64,000 nt of DNA from Chitinophaga vietnamensis (GCF_902167635.1 NZ_CABHMS010000001.1:496001-560000), one strand, 5' to 3'; shown: positions 27,242 to 36,716, counted from the stretch's first letter. Made by a program: numbers and translations. Notes: generated by a model from the sequence alone, not told the origin.

Positions 27242-28015
27242 ATGAAAAAAAGAACAATTAAAATTTTAAGCCATGTCTTTGTGTTGAGCATGCTCGCACT
27301 TTTCTCCTGTTCGAAGAAGTCGGAACCCGCGCCCGACAAGCAACCTACGCCACCGCCACACGAAGATGTGTTCCCGCCGCAGACTCCCGGCATCACTGCG
27401 CATAAACTGGACAATCCTTCCTGGAATATCAGCAATTACCTGCTGTATATTCCCGATGGCTACAATGAAAGAAAGGATTATAAGTGGCCTGTCGTGATCT
27501 TTCTGCATGGGATAGGGGAAATAGGCAACAATGTGGAGGTATTACGCAACGTTGGCCTACCCAAAGTAGTGGCCGGCAAGCCTTTTGTGATGGTGGCGCC
27601 GCAATGCCTTAGCACCTGGTGGAACCGGGATGCATTGAACAGTTTTTATAAAGAAGTGATTGGCAAATACCATACAGACAGTACCCGCGTATATCTCACT
27701 GGTCTTAGTATGGGCGGTTTTGCCACCTGGGACTGGGCCGTTTTCAATCCGGAGAAATTCGCGGCCATCGTACCTATCTGCGGTGTTGGTGATCCCGCGA
27801 TGATGGAGAAGCTGAAAAGCATGCCGGTATGGGCTTTTCATTGTGCAGATGATCCTACTGTGAATGTAAGCGGATCAAGAAATGCGGTGAATGCATTGAA
27901 AGCGCTTGGAGGTAATGTACAATACACAGAATATCCTACCGGCGGCCATGATGCCTGGACGCGCGCTTACGCCACACCAGATTTATATACCTGGTTGCTC
28001 AAACAACATCAATAG
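27242..28015 (+). CDS. Lipoprotein alpha/beta-hydrolase (esterase/PHB-depolymerase type)
   Basis: Membrane-anchored serine hydrolase. The 257-aa protein has a lipoprotein signal with lipobox LFSC (Cys23), a Pro-rich linker (29-50), then an alpha/beta-hydrolase domain with oxyanion segment FLHGIGE near 88-94. The catalytic triad is Ser156 in GLSMGG, Asp203 or Asp204 in HCADDPTV, and His236 in GGHDAW. It resembles polysaccharide-linked esterases and PHB depolymerases (COG4099 type), such as feruloyl or acetyl esterases. The substrate cannot be read from sequence. The stop codon directly abuts that of recJ on the other strand. Confidence 0.85.
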   Translation: MKKRTIKILSHVFVLSMLALFSCSKKSEPAPDKQPTPPPHEDVFPPQTPGITAHKLDNPSWNISNYLLYIPDGYNERKDYKWPVVIFLHGIGEIGNNVEVLRNVGLPKVVAGKPFVMVAPQCLSTWWNRDALNSFYKEVIGKYHTDSTRVYLTGLSMGGFATWDWAVFNPEKFAAIVPICGVGDPAMMEKLKSMPVWAFHCADDPTVNVSGSRNAVNALKALGGNVQYTEYPTGGHDAWTRAYATPDLYTWLLKQHQ

Positions 28016-29713
28016 TTATCTGATATCAATCACTTTTAATTGCAGGCTGGTATGGCCGTTCCATTCATTTTCATCTACCGTGAAAACCATATCAAACGGG
28101 CGTTTGCTGGAAACGATCGGAAATTTTTCTGACATATAAAATCCTATCCCCGACATGGTAGGTCCCGTGCGGCCCTGCTTCACTGAAAATTTGATATGCT
28201 CTTCTTTTACGAGCCTGGAAAATCCTGTGTCAACCAGGTTGCGTGCAAGAAAAACAGGCCGCAGATTGTCTGGCCCTAAAGGCTCGAATTGTTTGAGGAT
28301 ATTGAAGAAAGGCGTAGTGATGTCATTGAAGAAGATTTCTGTATCGATCACGATCTCCGGCACCAGCTGATCCGGCTGAATTGTATTGGCCACCACTTCT
28401 TCGAATTTTTCCTGGAAAGCCTTTACGTTCTCGGGTTTGAGCGTCATGCCGGCGGCGTAGAAATGTCCGCCATAATTTTCAAGAAGGTCTTTGCATTGAT
28501 GGATGGCTTCGTATACATTGAATCCCATCACGGATCTTGCAGACCCGGCTACTTTATCGTTGGATTGGGTGAGGATGATGGTAGGGCGATAATAATATTT
28601 ATCGATCAGTCTCGACGCTACGATGCCTACTACTCCTTTGTGCCAGTGTGCCTGGTACAATACGGTAGATTTTTTTTCGGCCAGTGAAGCATCATTCTGG
28701 ATGAGGTTTATGGCTTCTTGCGTGATCGTGTTGTCGATCTCCTTACGGTCGAAATTATCTGCGTGCAATACTTCTGCGATAGCGAGCGCTTTATCGGGAT
28801 CATCTTCTATAAAGAGATTCACTGCTTTCCTGGCATCATCCATTCGGCCTGCGGCATTCACGCGTGGCGCGATTACAAACACGAGATTGGAGATGGTGAG
28901 TTTTTCTTTCAGCGCGCTGAGTGTGATCAGCGCTTTGATGCCGGGGAGCGGATCTTCATTTACTTTTTTGAGTCCGTGAAAAGCGAGTATCCTGTTTTCG
29001 CCGGTCATAGGTACGATATCCGCTGCGATGCTGGTGGCAACGAGGTCGAGATACTTGTTGGCCGCGGTTTCCGGCAGGCCTCTCTTTTGTGCGAAGGCGC
29101 TAACGAGTTTATATCCGATACCGCATCCGCTCAGTTCTTTATAAGGATAGGGGCAGTCGTATTGTTTAGGATTGAGAATGGCTACAGCGGGCGGCAATAT
29201 AGCATCCGGGAGGTGGTGATCACAGATGATAAAATCGATGCCTTGTTCTTTTGCATACGTAATATGTTCTACTGATTTGATGCCGCAGTCGAGTGCAATG
29301 ATCAGGCTGAAATCGTTCTCCCTGGCGTAAGTGATGCCTTGCATGGAAATACCGTATCCTTCGCGGTAGCGGTGCGGGATATAAAATTCGATATTATTAT
29401 ACAGCTCATGAAGAAATGCGTATACGGTTGCAACGGCAGTGGTGCCATCTACATCATAATCGCCATAGATCAGTATTTTCTCATGACGGAAAAAGGCCAG
29501 CTCGATGCGGGAGATGGCTTTGTCCATGTCTTTCATGAGCCATGGATCATGCAGGTCTGTCAGAGCAGGGCGAAAAAACTGCCGGGCCGCTTCGTAGGTA
29601 TGGACGTTTCGCTGTACCAGCAGCCGGCATAGCAAGGGATGTATGCGTAACGACGACTGCAGCAGCTGTTCCTGTTTTGGTTGATATGCTTTTACTGTCC
29701 AGCGCTTTTGCAT
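28016..29713 (-). CDS. recJ: Single-stranded-DNA-specific exonuclease RecJ
   Basis: 5'-3' exonuclease of recombination and mismatch repair, DHH superfamily. The 565-aa product has motif I GDYDVDGTT (Asp85, Asp87, Asp89), ALDCGIKS (Asp143) and the DHH motif ICDHHLPD (Asp165-His166-His167), then a DHHA1 domain with GGHFYAAGMTL and the C-terminal OB-like region. Length is normal. It follows the polyprenyl synthase gene by 67 nt. A neighbouring convergent gene ends with no gap. Confidence 0.95.
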   Translation of the reverse strand: MQKRWTVKAYQPKQEQLLQSSLRIHPLLCRLLVQRNVHTYEAARQFFRPALTDLHDPWLMKDMDKAISRIELAFFRHEKILIYGDYDVDGTTAVATVYAFLHELYNNIEFYIPHRYREGYGISMQGITYARENDFSLIIALDCGIKSVEHITYAKEQGIDFIICDHHLPDAILPPAVAILNPKQYDCPYPYKELSGCGIGYKLVSAFAQKRGLPETAANKYLDLVATSIAADIVPMTGENRILAFHGLKKVNEDPLPGIKALITLSALKEKLTISNLVFVIAPRVNAAGRMDDARKAVNLFIEDDPDKALAIAEVLHADNFDRKEIDNTITQEAINLIQNDASLAEKKSTVLYQAHWHKGVVGIVASRLIDKYYYRPTIILTQSNDKVAGSARSVMGFNVYEAIHQCKDLLENYGGHFYAAGMTLKPENVKAFQEKFEEVVANTIQPDQLVPEIVIDTEIFFNDITTPFFNILKQFEPLGPDNLRPVFLARNLVDTGFSRLVKEEHIKFSVKQGRTGPTMSGIGFYMSEKFPIVSSKRPFDMVFTVDENEWNGHTSLQLKVIDIR

Positions 29714-29780
29714 TATACGTTCAAATATCTTTTAAAGCAGCATTTTACATTTATTATTTTACATTTTCTGATTTTTCTTT

Positions 29781-30746
29781 TTAGAAAGTTCTGTCGGTAG
29801 TAAAGCGGACAAGCGATTCCAGGCCGTTCCTGATCTCGCTTTCCGGGAAGCGGTGGAGTATTTCCAGTGCTTCGTCGCGGTACTGGAGCATTTTCTGGCG
29901 GGTGTAGTCGATGCCGCCGGAAGCCTTTACCAGCTGGATTACTTCATCTACGCGTTCTTTATCCGTGTTCTGATTTTTGACGATATAGATAATGCGTCTG
30001 CGGGTTTCGGGAGAGGCGTGTTGTAAAGTATAGATGAGTGGCAGCGTCATTTTTTTCTCCCGGATATCAATGCCGGTAGGTTTGCCAATTTTAGCAGATC
30101 CGTAATCAAAGAGGTCATCTTTGATCTGAAAGGCGATGCCTATCTTTTCACCGAAGAGGCGCATCTGGGAGGTGGTATGTTCATCGTTGGTGGTGCTCCA
30201 TGCGCCGGCAGCGCAGGCGGAGGCGAGCAGTGATGCGGTTTTGCAGCGGATGATTTCGAAGTAGATATCTTCTTTAATATTGAGCTTGCGTGTTTTTTCT
30301 ATTTGCAGGAGTTCGCCCTCGCTCATATCTTTTACTGCTTCAGAAAGTATTTGCAATGTTCTGAAGTCATTATTATTGAGGGAGAGGAGCAGTCCTTTGG
30401 AAAGGAGATAATCGCCCACGAGTACGGCGATCTTGTTTTTCCAGAGGGCGTTGATGGAGAAGAGGCCGCGGCGTTGGTTGGCATCGTCTACCACATCGTC
30501 GTGAACGAGCGTGGCAGTGTGCAGCAGCTCTACGAGTGCGGCGGCGCGGTAGGTGCTTTCCTGGATATCGTTGCTGAAAAGTCTGGCAGACAGTAATACG
30601 AACATGGGTCTGATCTGCTTTCCCTTGCGCTTTACGATGTAGTGCATAATGCGGTCGAGCAGTGGCACATGACTTTTTACCGAATCAGCAAACTTATTTT
30701 CAAAATCTTGTAATTCCTTACCTATCAGGTGTTTAATATCATCCAT
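29781..30746 (-). CDS. Polyprenyl diphosphate synthase (octaprenyl type)
   Basis: Trans-prenyltransferase that builds the isoprenoid chain, probably for menaquinone. The 321-aa product has the first aspartate-rich motif DDVVDD (Asp83, Asp84, Asp87) with NQRRG after it, and the second motif KDDLFDYG (Asp210, Asp211, Asp214). Small residues before the first motif (LVELLHTATLVH) suggest a long-chain enzyme, but chain length is an inference. The mqn genes in the same window fit the menaquinone role. Confidence 0.92.
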   Translation of the reverse strand: MDDIKHLIGKELQDFENKFADSVKSHVPLLDRIMHYIVKRKGKQIRPMFVLLSARLFSNDIQESTYRAAALVELLHTATLVHDDVVDDANQRRGLFSINALWKNKIAVLVGDYLLSKGLLLSLNNNDFRTLQILSEAVKDMSEGELLQIEKTRKLNIKEDIYFEIIRCKTASLLASACAAGAWSTTNDEHTTSQMRLFGEKIGIAFQIKDDLFDYGSAKIGKPTGIDIREKKMTLPLIYTLQHASPETRRRIIYIVKNQNTDKERVDEVIQLVKASGGIDYTRQKMLQYRDEALEILHRFPESEIRNGLESLVRFTTDRTF

Positions 30747-31059
30747 GGACTAAATAAAAAGGTTTGCTAAGCTAGGTTTAAAATGTCAGATTTTAACATT
30801 TTGGCCTTTAATTTGTATAAGGAGTATAACATTCTCTTAACAGGAGATATACTTTTCGTTAACACCGTGAATGTGACAATCAAAATTGCCGTATAAAAAA
30901 GGTATACAAATAGTTTCAATTAAGTACTAGTATTGAAGCACTTATCAATGAAAATAATATTGCAAGAAAAATTTGTATATTCATTTATGATTTTTACCTT
31001 TGCTTGGTAAAAAACGGGTTATTAGTAAATTTTTAACAGTTTTTAAATAAAAAACAATT
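30747..31059. other. Intergenic region between polyprenyl synthase and ompA-like genes
   Basis: 313 nt of AT-rich DNA between divergent genes. It holds the strong promoter of the OmpA-like gene at its right end and an AT-rich leader of about 50 nt. A short palindrome (TTCAAT...ATTGAA) lies near 30918-30940. No gene or RNA structure is recognised in the rest. Confidence 0.6.
30972..31002 (+). promoter_or_regulatory. Strong Bacteroidota promoter of the OmpA-like gene
   Basis: TTTG (30972-30975), a 19-nt spacer, then TACCTTTG (30995-31002), which matches the TTTG/TAnnTTTG consensus exactly. The start codon is 57 nt further on. Confidence 0.8.
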
Positions 31060-32619
31060 ATGGCAAGCAAAAAGTACTTATTACTGGCAGGCGCAGCGAG
31101 TTTACTGGCGGTGTCTACTAGTTTTGCACAGGTTCAACCTACCGGCTACGATGCGCTGGATTCCTCCAAAGTGGGAGGTAAAAGGTTGGTGCAGCAAAAC
31201 GCCTTCCTGAACCATCAGTCTAACTTCCCGGCAAAACCAAGGGATATGTGGGAACTGGGTCTCCATGGAGGTCTCCACCTGATCGACGGTACGGTACCTG
31301 CAAGACCAGGTTTCGGTGGTGGTATCTCCCTGAGAAAAGCACTGGGTCATACATTCTCTTTAAGAGCTGAGTATACCGGTTCTTTTGACTATGGTCAGGA
31401 TTACAAACTCCGTCCTGCTCCTCCTACTGCTCCTGGTGAACCTAATCCTTGGGCTAAGACTGCTGCCCTGAACGGCGGTATGATCATCCCGAACTACAAA
31501 TCAGCTAACCACCAGCTGTCTTTGGACGTTCTGGCTTCTCTGAGCAACATCCTGTTCTACAGAGCAGAACCTAAAGTTAACTGGTATGTACTCGCTGGTT
31601 ACTCTATCGTACTGGCTGACGTAGACGTTGACGCTGTTGACGGTAATGGCAATGGTTATCAATATGACCCAGCCAGACTGAATGGCAAACGTTCTGATAT
31701 CAGAAGCTACATCAAGAGCATCCAGGACAAAAAATACGAATCTAATGCTCCTTCTCAGGGCAACAGAATCGCTATTGGCCGTCATGACAACAACCAACTG
31801 CTGCGTCACGCACTGGACGTAGGTACTGGTGTTGCCTTCAAAGTTTCCAAACGCTTCAACATCGGTCTGGAAGAAAAACTGACCATGCCGTTTGATGCTT
31901 ACCTGGATGGTTATCCTGGTCCTGGTGGTTCCTCTAAAGATTTCTATTCTTACACCAACGTTCGTTTCAACTTCAACCTGGGTAACGCTAACAAACGCGT
32001 TCAGCCTCTGTGGTGGATCAACCCGCTGGAATACGCTTACAGCGAGCTGTCCAACCCTCGTCACATGAAACTGCCTACTCCTGTTCTGCCTGATGCAGAT
32101 GGCGATGGCGTTACTGATCAGTTCGACCGCGAACCTAACACTCCTGCCGGTGCACCTGTTGATTCTCACGGTGTAGCTAAGGATACTGATGGTGACGGTG
32201 TTCCTGATTACAAAGACAAACAGCTGATCACTCCAACTTACTGCCAGCCAGTTGACGCTGATGGTGTTGGTAAATGCCCAGATCCTGAATGCTGCAAAAA
32301 CATTAAACCAGAAGCAACTTGCTCTAGCCTGGTACTGCCTAGCGTATCCTTCAAAGGCAGCGCTACTAAAGTTTCCAAAGAACAAGAAGCTATCCTGTCT
32401 AGCGTAGCATCTACCCTGAAAGCTAATCCTTCTTGCAACGTACTGGTTACCGGCCACGCTGGCGCCAAAGGCAAGAAAGGTGGTGTGGACCTGAGCAGCC
32501 GTCGCGTTGATTCAGTTATCGACTACCTGGCTGACAAACAAGGTATCGATCGCGGTCGCTTCATCAAACAAAACACTCCTGGTGAATCCGGTACTGTTGA
32601 CTTAGCTCCTGCTAACTAA
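31060..32619 (+). CDS. OmpA-family outer membrane protein with thrombospondin type 3 repeats
   Basis: Abundant outer-membrane protein. The 519-aa product has a signal peptide (1-23), an N-terminal beta-barrel-like domain (60-315), two calcium-binding TSP3-type repeats (DADGDGVTDQFD at 345-356; DTDGDGVPDYKD at 375-386), a Cys-rich link (395-421) and an OmpA-like C-terminal domain (425-500). The peptidoglycan-binding loop reads VTGHAGAKG where most relatives have GHTD, so the Asp that binds diaminopimelate is missing; Arg481/482 remain. Codon use is strongly biased towards a few codons and the promoter is near consensus, both signs of high expression. Confidence 0.9.
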   Translation: MASKKYLLLAGAASLLAVSTSFAQVQPTGYDALDSSKVGGKRLVQQNAFLNHQSNFPAKPRDMWELGLHGGLHLIDGTVPARPGFGGGISLRKALGHTFSLRAEYTGSFDYGQDYKLRPAPPTAPGEPNPWAKTAALNGGMIIPNYKSANHQLSLDVLASLSNILFYRAEPKVNWYVLAGYSIVLADVDVDAVDGNGNGYQYDPARLNGKRSDIRSYIKSIQDKKYESNAPSQGNRIAIGRHDNNQLLRHALDVGTGVAFKVSKRFNIGLEEKLTMPFDAYLDGYPGPGGSSKDFYSYTNVRFNFNLGNANKRVQPLWWINPLEYAYSELSNPRHMKLPTPVLPDADGDGVTDQFDREPNTPAGAPVDSHGVAKDTDGDGVPDYKDKQLITPTYCQPVDADGVGKCPDPECCKNIKPEATCSSLVLPSVSFKGSATKVSKEQEAILSSVASTLKANPSCNVLVTGHAGAKGKKGGVDLSSRRVDSVIDYLADKQGIDRGRFIKQNTPGESGTVDLAPAN

Positions 32620-32648
32620 TATGTATCACTCACTGAGATGATAATTTT

Positions 32649-32681
32649 AAAAGTCCTCCGTCCTCAAGACGGAGGACTTTT
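32649..32681 (+). terminator. Intrinsic terminator of the OmpA-like gene
   Basis: A perfect 14-bp stem (32649-32662 with 32668-32681) with a 5-nt loop ends in a T-run. It is symmetrical and could work in both directions. Confidence 0.92.
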
Positions 32682-32731
32682 AGTTTCTTCACATTGGAAC
32701 AGCCGAGCCCGTTCGGCGCCTGTAGCAGAAC

Positions 32732-32763
32732 TTTGTTCGGTATATCAAAAAAGCCTAATTTTG
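32732..32763 (+). promoter_or_regulatory. Promoter of kup
   Basis: TTTG (32732-32735), a 20-nt spacer, then TAATTTTG (32756-32763). The -7 box sits in the loop of a 9-bp palindrome (32747-32755 with 32766-32774). Confidence 0.65.
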
Positions 32764-32791
32764 ATGGCTTTTTTAATCAATTTTTAATTAC

Positions 32792-34744
32792 GTGGGAATA
32801 AACATTAACAGGGTATCCCTGGCAGGTTTAGTAGTAGCGCTGGGTATTATATACGGCGACATCGGAACCTCTCCGCTCTATGTTTTTAAAGCCATCGTAG
32901 GAGGTAACCCCATCAGCGACCTTCTTGTTATCGGCGGCATTTCCTGTATCATCTGGACACTGACGCTCCAAACCACCATTAAATACGTTATTCTGACGCT
33001 GCGGGCCGACAATAAGGGAGAAGGCGGTATCTTCTCGCTATATGCGCTCGTAAGGCGACATGCCAAGTGGACCGTTATCTTCGGCATGATCGGTGGCGCG
33101 GCACTCCTGGCCGACGGCATCATCACACCACCTATCACTGTTACCTCTGCCATCGAAGGGCTGCGCACATTGGAGGTATTTAAAGACCTCAGCCAGCTAA
33201 CCATCGTCAAGATCGTACTCACCATCATTACCGGGTTGTTTATCATGCAGCAGTTCGGAACCGTATCCATTGGCCGCCTTTTCGGGCCTATCATGGTATT
33301 GTGGTTCTCTATGCTGGGCATACTGGGTATCTCCCACGTAGCCGACGACCTCAGTATTTTCAAGGCTTTCAGCCCGCATTATGCGATAGAATTACTCACC
33401 ACCTATCCGAAAGGATTTCTGATACTGGGCGCCGTGTTCCTCTGTACTACAGGGGCAGAGGCGCTCTACTCCGATCTTGGGCACTGCGGCCGTGGCAACA
33501 TCCGTATTTCCTGGATATTTGTCAAGGCCTGCCTGATCCTCAACTACCTCGGCCAGGGCGCGTGGTTGCTCACACAGAAAGGACAGATACTGCCCAAAGA
33601 CCAGAACCCGTTCTTCACCATCATGCCGGAATGGTTCATCATATTCGGGGTGCTCATCGCCACTATGGCCTCTATCATCGCCAGTCAGGCCCTGATATCC
33701 GGCTCGTTTACGCTGATAGCAGAAGCCATGAGGCTGAACCTTTGGCCCAAAATGAAAGTGAACTATCCCACTGAAGAACGCGGACAGCTCTATATTCCAG
33801 GCATCAATACCATGTTGTTTGTAGGCTGCGCCACCATCGTGCTCCTGTTCCAGGAATCATCGCATATGGAGGCGGCATACGGCTTATCGATCACCATCTG
33901 TATGCTCATGACATCTTGTCTTTTTGCCTTCTATCTATATACCCGAAGGGTTTGGATCGGGTGGATATTACTTTACCTGGTCGTCTATTTTACGATCGAG
34001 TTTTCCTTCCTCTTTGCGAACCTAGTGAAGTTCATGCACGGCGGTTATGTAACGGTAATAGTGGCCGGTGGCCTTTTCCTCGTAATGATCGTATGGTTCC
34101 GTTCCAGGAAGATCAAAAACCGCTATGTGGAATTTGTACGACTGGAAGATTATCTGCCTATCATACAGGAACTCAGCAATGATACTTCTATCCCGAAATA
34201 CGCCACCCATCTCGTTTATATGAGCAGTGCCGATAATCCCAAAGAGATCGAGCACAAGATCATCTACTCGATATTGAATAAAAAACCGAAGCGTGCAGAT
34301 ATCTACTGGTTTGTGCACGTGGATGTAGTGGATGAACCTTATCTGAGTGAATACTCTGTGCAAACGATCATTCCCAATGAGGTGATCCGCGTGGAATTCA
34401 GGCTGGGATTCAAAGTGGAACAACGTATCAACCTGATGTTCAGGATGGTGGTGGAAGATATGGTACGTAACAAGGAAGTGAATATCACCAGCCGTTATGA
34501 GTCGTTGAGCAAGAACAATGTGGTGGGCGACTTCCAGTTCATCGTGATGGAAAAATTCCTCTCTCATGATAATGATCTGCCGCTGTATGAGCGCATGATC
34601 ATGAAAATGTATTTCTTCCTTAAGAAGATTAGTTTGTCGGAAGAAAAGGGCTTTGGCCTCGATTCCAGCTATGTGACCATCGAGAAATATCCGCTGGTAG
34701 TAGCGCCTGTGACAAATTTGCAATTACGTAGAATCGTTCACTGA
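32792..34744 (+). CDS. kup: Potassium transporter Kup
   Basis: Proton-coupled potassium uptake permease of the inner membrane. The 650-aa product starts with GTG at 32792 and has the family N-terminus LGIIYGDIGTSPLYVFKAI, about twelve transmembrane helices, GAEALYSDLGHCG near 224, and a cytoplasmic C-terminal domain of about 200 residues. No ATG lies near the conserved N-terminus, which supports the GTG start. It has its own promoter. Confidence 0.95.
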   Translation: MGININRVSLAGLVVALGIIYGDIGTSPLYVFKAIVGGNPISDLLVIGGISCIIWTLTLQTTIKYVILTLRADNKGEGGIFSLYALVRRHAKWTVIFGMIGGAALLADGIITPPITVTSAIEGLRTLEVFKDLSQLTIVKIVLTIITGLFIMQQFGTVSIGRLFGPIMVLWFSMLGILGISHVADDLSIFKAFSPHYAIELLTTYPKGFLILGAVFLCTTGAEALYSDLGHCGRGNIRISWIFVKACLILNYLGQGAWLLTQKGQILPKDQNPFFTIMPEWFIIFGVLIATMASIIASQALISGSFTLIAEAMRLNLWPKMKVNYPTEERGQLYIPGINTMLFVGCATIVLLFQESSHMEAAYGLSITICMLMTSCLFAFYLYTRRVWIGWILLYLVVYFTIEFSFLFANLVKFMHGGYVTVIVAGGLFLVMIVWFRSRKIKNRYVEFVRLEDYLPIIQELSNDTSIPKYATHLVYMSSADNPKEIEHKIIYSILNKKPKRADIYWFVHVDVVDEPYLSEYSVQTIIPNEVIRVEFRLGFKVEQRINLMFRMVVEDMVRNKEVNITSRYESLSKNNVVGDFQFIVMEKFLSHDNDLPLYERMIMKMYFFLKKISLSEEKGFGLDSSYVTIEKYPLVVAPVTNLQLRRIVH

Positions 34745-34753
34745 TGTGAGGGG

Positions 34754-34855
34754 TTTCGGATTTTTTGATTTTCGGATTTACTTCTCTCTCTGAAAAACAA
34801 AAATTTTTATAGATATTGAGGTTTGCTTTAAATCCAAAAATCAAAAAATCCGAAA
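34754..34855. repeat. 27-bp inverted repeat of AAATC/GGATT words
   Basis: Arms 34754-34780 and 34829-34855 are reverse complements with one mismatch (26/27) around a 48-nt loop. The element fills most of the kup to GH123-like gap, and the C/A-rich arm lies just before the next start codon. Confidence 0.85.
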
Positions 34856-34871
34856 ATTCTTAAATACTGAT

Positions 34872-36629
34872 ATGGTGAACAAATTTTTTGGCATGCTGGT
34901 ATTACTGGCATTGCAACAAAACGTATGGGCGCAATCGGCCGCCATCAAGGATTACAAGGAGTTGCCGGACCCCCGGCCCGTTAACCAGGCTTCCTGGAAT
35001 GCTATTACAGATCAGCAATTACATGTTGCATTCGGCACAGCCGATACCCGTTATGAAAAACGTAACGCACCTGATGCTGCCACACTCAGCGATAGCTGGA
35101 CCGGCAAGGCATGGAAAGGAGAGCGCATCCACACCCAATTGCTGCTGTGGAGCAAGCAACCCGCACAAGCAGTGAGCATACAGGCGTCTGACTTACAAGA
35201 CGGCAAAGGCAACAAAATACCCGCCAGCGCGATTACCACCGGCTTTGTGCGTTATGTGATCACTGATGAACTGAATAAAGACGGCACCGGCTGCGGCTAT
35301 CGCAAAGCAAAAGATTTCGATTCTTCTCTCGTGGCCGATGGCATTGACATCATCGCGCAGCGTAATATTCCCGCCAATACCACACAGCCGGTATGGCTGA
35401 GCATACAAGTGCCGGGAGCCACGCTGGCAGGCACTTACAAAGGAACTATACGCGTAAAGTCAGGCAACAAAGTAAGCACACTGCCTTACCAGGTGGAAGT
35501 AGTGAACCACACGTTGCCAGCGCCGAAAGACTGGAAATTCCATCTCGATCTCTGGCAAAGTCCGGACGCTATCGCTCGCGTATATAACGTGAAACCCTGG
35601 AGTGACGCGCATCTCAAGGCGATGCGACCATACATGAAAATGCTCGCTGATGCCGGTCAGAAAGTGATCACTGCTACCATCATTTACGATCCCTGGAATG
35701 CACAGACCGAAGATGTTTACAGCACCATGGTAAAGTGGACCAAAAAGAAAGACGGCAGCTGGGCGTATGATTATACCATCTTCGATAAATGGGTGCAGTT
35801 CATGATGGACCTGGGCATCCGCAAGGAGATCAACTGCTACAGCATGATCCCCTGGAACCTGAAATTTTATTACTATGATGAAGCCAGTCGCAGAGACACT
35901 TTCATTGTGGCCAAGCCCGGCAGCGCCGAATACACGGCACATTGGCAGCCCATGCTCAATGATTTCGTGAAACATCTGAAAGCAAAAGGCTGGTTCAACA
36001 TTACTGCCATCGCGATGGACGAAAGGCCCATGGATGCGATGCAACAGGCCCTGACAGTGATCAGGAAGGCCGACAAGGACTTCAAAATTTCACTTGCAGG
36101 CAGTTACCATGCGCCGCTTGCCTACGACATTTACGACTATTGTATTGCCTCCGCAGAACTGTTTCCGGATGATGTGATGAAAACACGCATCGGAAAGGGA
36201 TGGCCTACTACTTTTTATACGTACTGCCATGAGGGTTATCCTAACACCTTTACGTTCTCTCCGCCCGCAGAGGCGGCGTGGATGGGCTGGTATGCTGCTC
36301 ACAAAGGCTATAACGGTTACCTGCGCTGGGCCTATAACAGCTGGGTGAAAGATCCCTTGCTGGATTCCCGTTTCCGTTCCTGGGCTGCCGGCGATACTTA
36401 TTTCGTATATCCGGGACCGAGATCTTCCATCCGTTTTGAGCGCCTGCTGGAAGGGGTGCAGGATTATGAGAAGATCAGGATATTGAGAGAAGAATTTAAG
36501 AAGACGGGTAATACGGCTGCTGCGGCGCAACTGGAAGCGGCGCTGGAGCCTTTTCAGCTGGAAGCGTTGAAAACTGCGCCAGCGGCGGATATGCTGAATA
36601 AGGCGAAAACAATTTTGAACAGCTTGTAA
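34872..36629 (+). CDS. GH123-like glycoside hydrolase (DUF4091 type)
   Basis: Exported glycosidase related to family 123 beta-N-acetylgalactosaminidases. The 585-aa product has a signal peptide (about 1-20), an N-terminal beta-sandwich (up to about residue 210), and a barrel with Asp383-Glu384 in AIAMDERP. That matches the Asp-Glu pair used by substrate-assisted GH123 enzymes. LRWAYNSWVKDPLLDSRF and YPGPRSSIRFERLLEGVQDY near the C-terminus are typical of DUF4091 proteins. It stands alone without SusC/SusD partners. The substrate is uncertain. Confidence 0.85.
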   Translation: MVNKFFGMLVLLALQQNVWAQSAAIKDYKELPDPRPVNQASWNAITDQQLHVAFGTADTRYEKRNAPDAATLSDSWTGKAWKGERIHTQLLLWSKQPAQAVSIQASDLQDGKGNKIPASAITTGFVRYVITDELNKDGTGCGYRKAKDFDSSLVADGIDIIAQRNIPANTTQPVWLSIQVPGATLAGTYKGTIRVKSGNKVSTLPYQVEVVNHTLPAPKDWKFHLDLWQSPDAIARVYNVKPWSDAHLKAMRPYMKMLADAGQKVITATIIYDPWNAQTEDVYSTMVKWTKKKDGSWAYDYTIFDKWVQFMMDLGIRKEINCYSMIPWNLKFYYYDEASRRDTFIVAKPGSAEYTAHWQPMLNDFVKHLKAKGWFNITAIAMDERPMDAMQQALTVIRKADKDFKISLAGSYHAPLAYDIYDYCIASAELFPDDVMKTRIGKGWPTTFYTYCHEGYPNTFTFSPPAEAAWMGWYAAHKGYNGYLRWAYNSWVKDPLLDSRFRSWAAGDTYFVYPGPRSSIRFERLLEGVQDYEKIRILREEFKKTGNTAAAAQLEAALEPFQLEALKTAPAADMLNKAKTILNSL

Positions 36630-36634
36630 TAAAG

Positions 36635-36666
36635 AAAAATCCTCCGGGGAACCGGAGGATTTTTTT
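36635..36666. terminator. Bidirectional terminator between GH123-like gene and ftsZ
   Basis: A 13-bp stem (36635-36647 with 36652-36664) with a GGAA loop, an A-run on the left and a T-run on the right. It can end the plus-strand hydrolase gene and the minus-strand ftsZ transcript. Confidence 0.9.
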
Positions 36667-36716
36667 AACACAACTAAAAAACAATCAAATGTCCGAAAGA
36701 AATTTTGCTATGCTCA

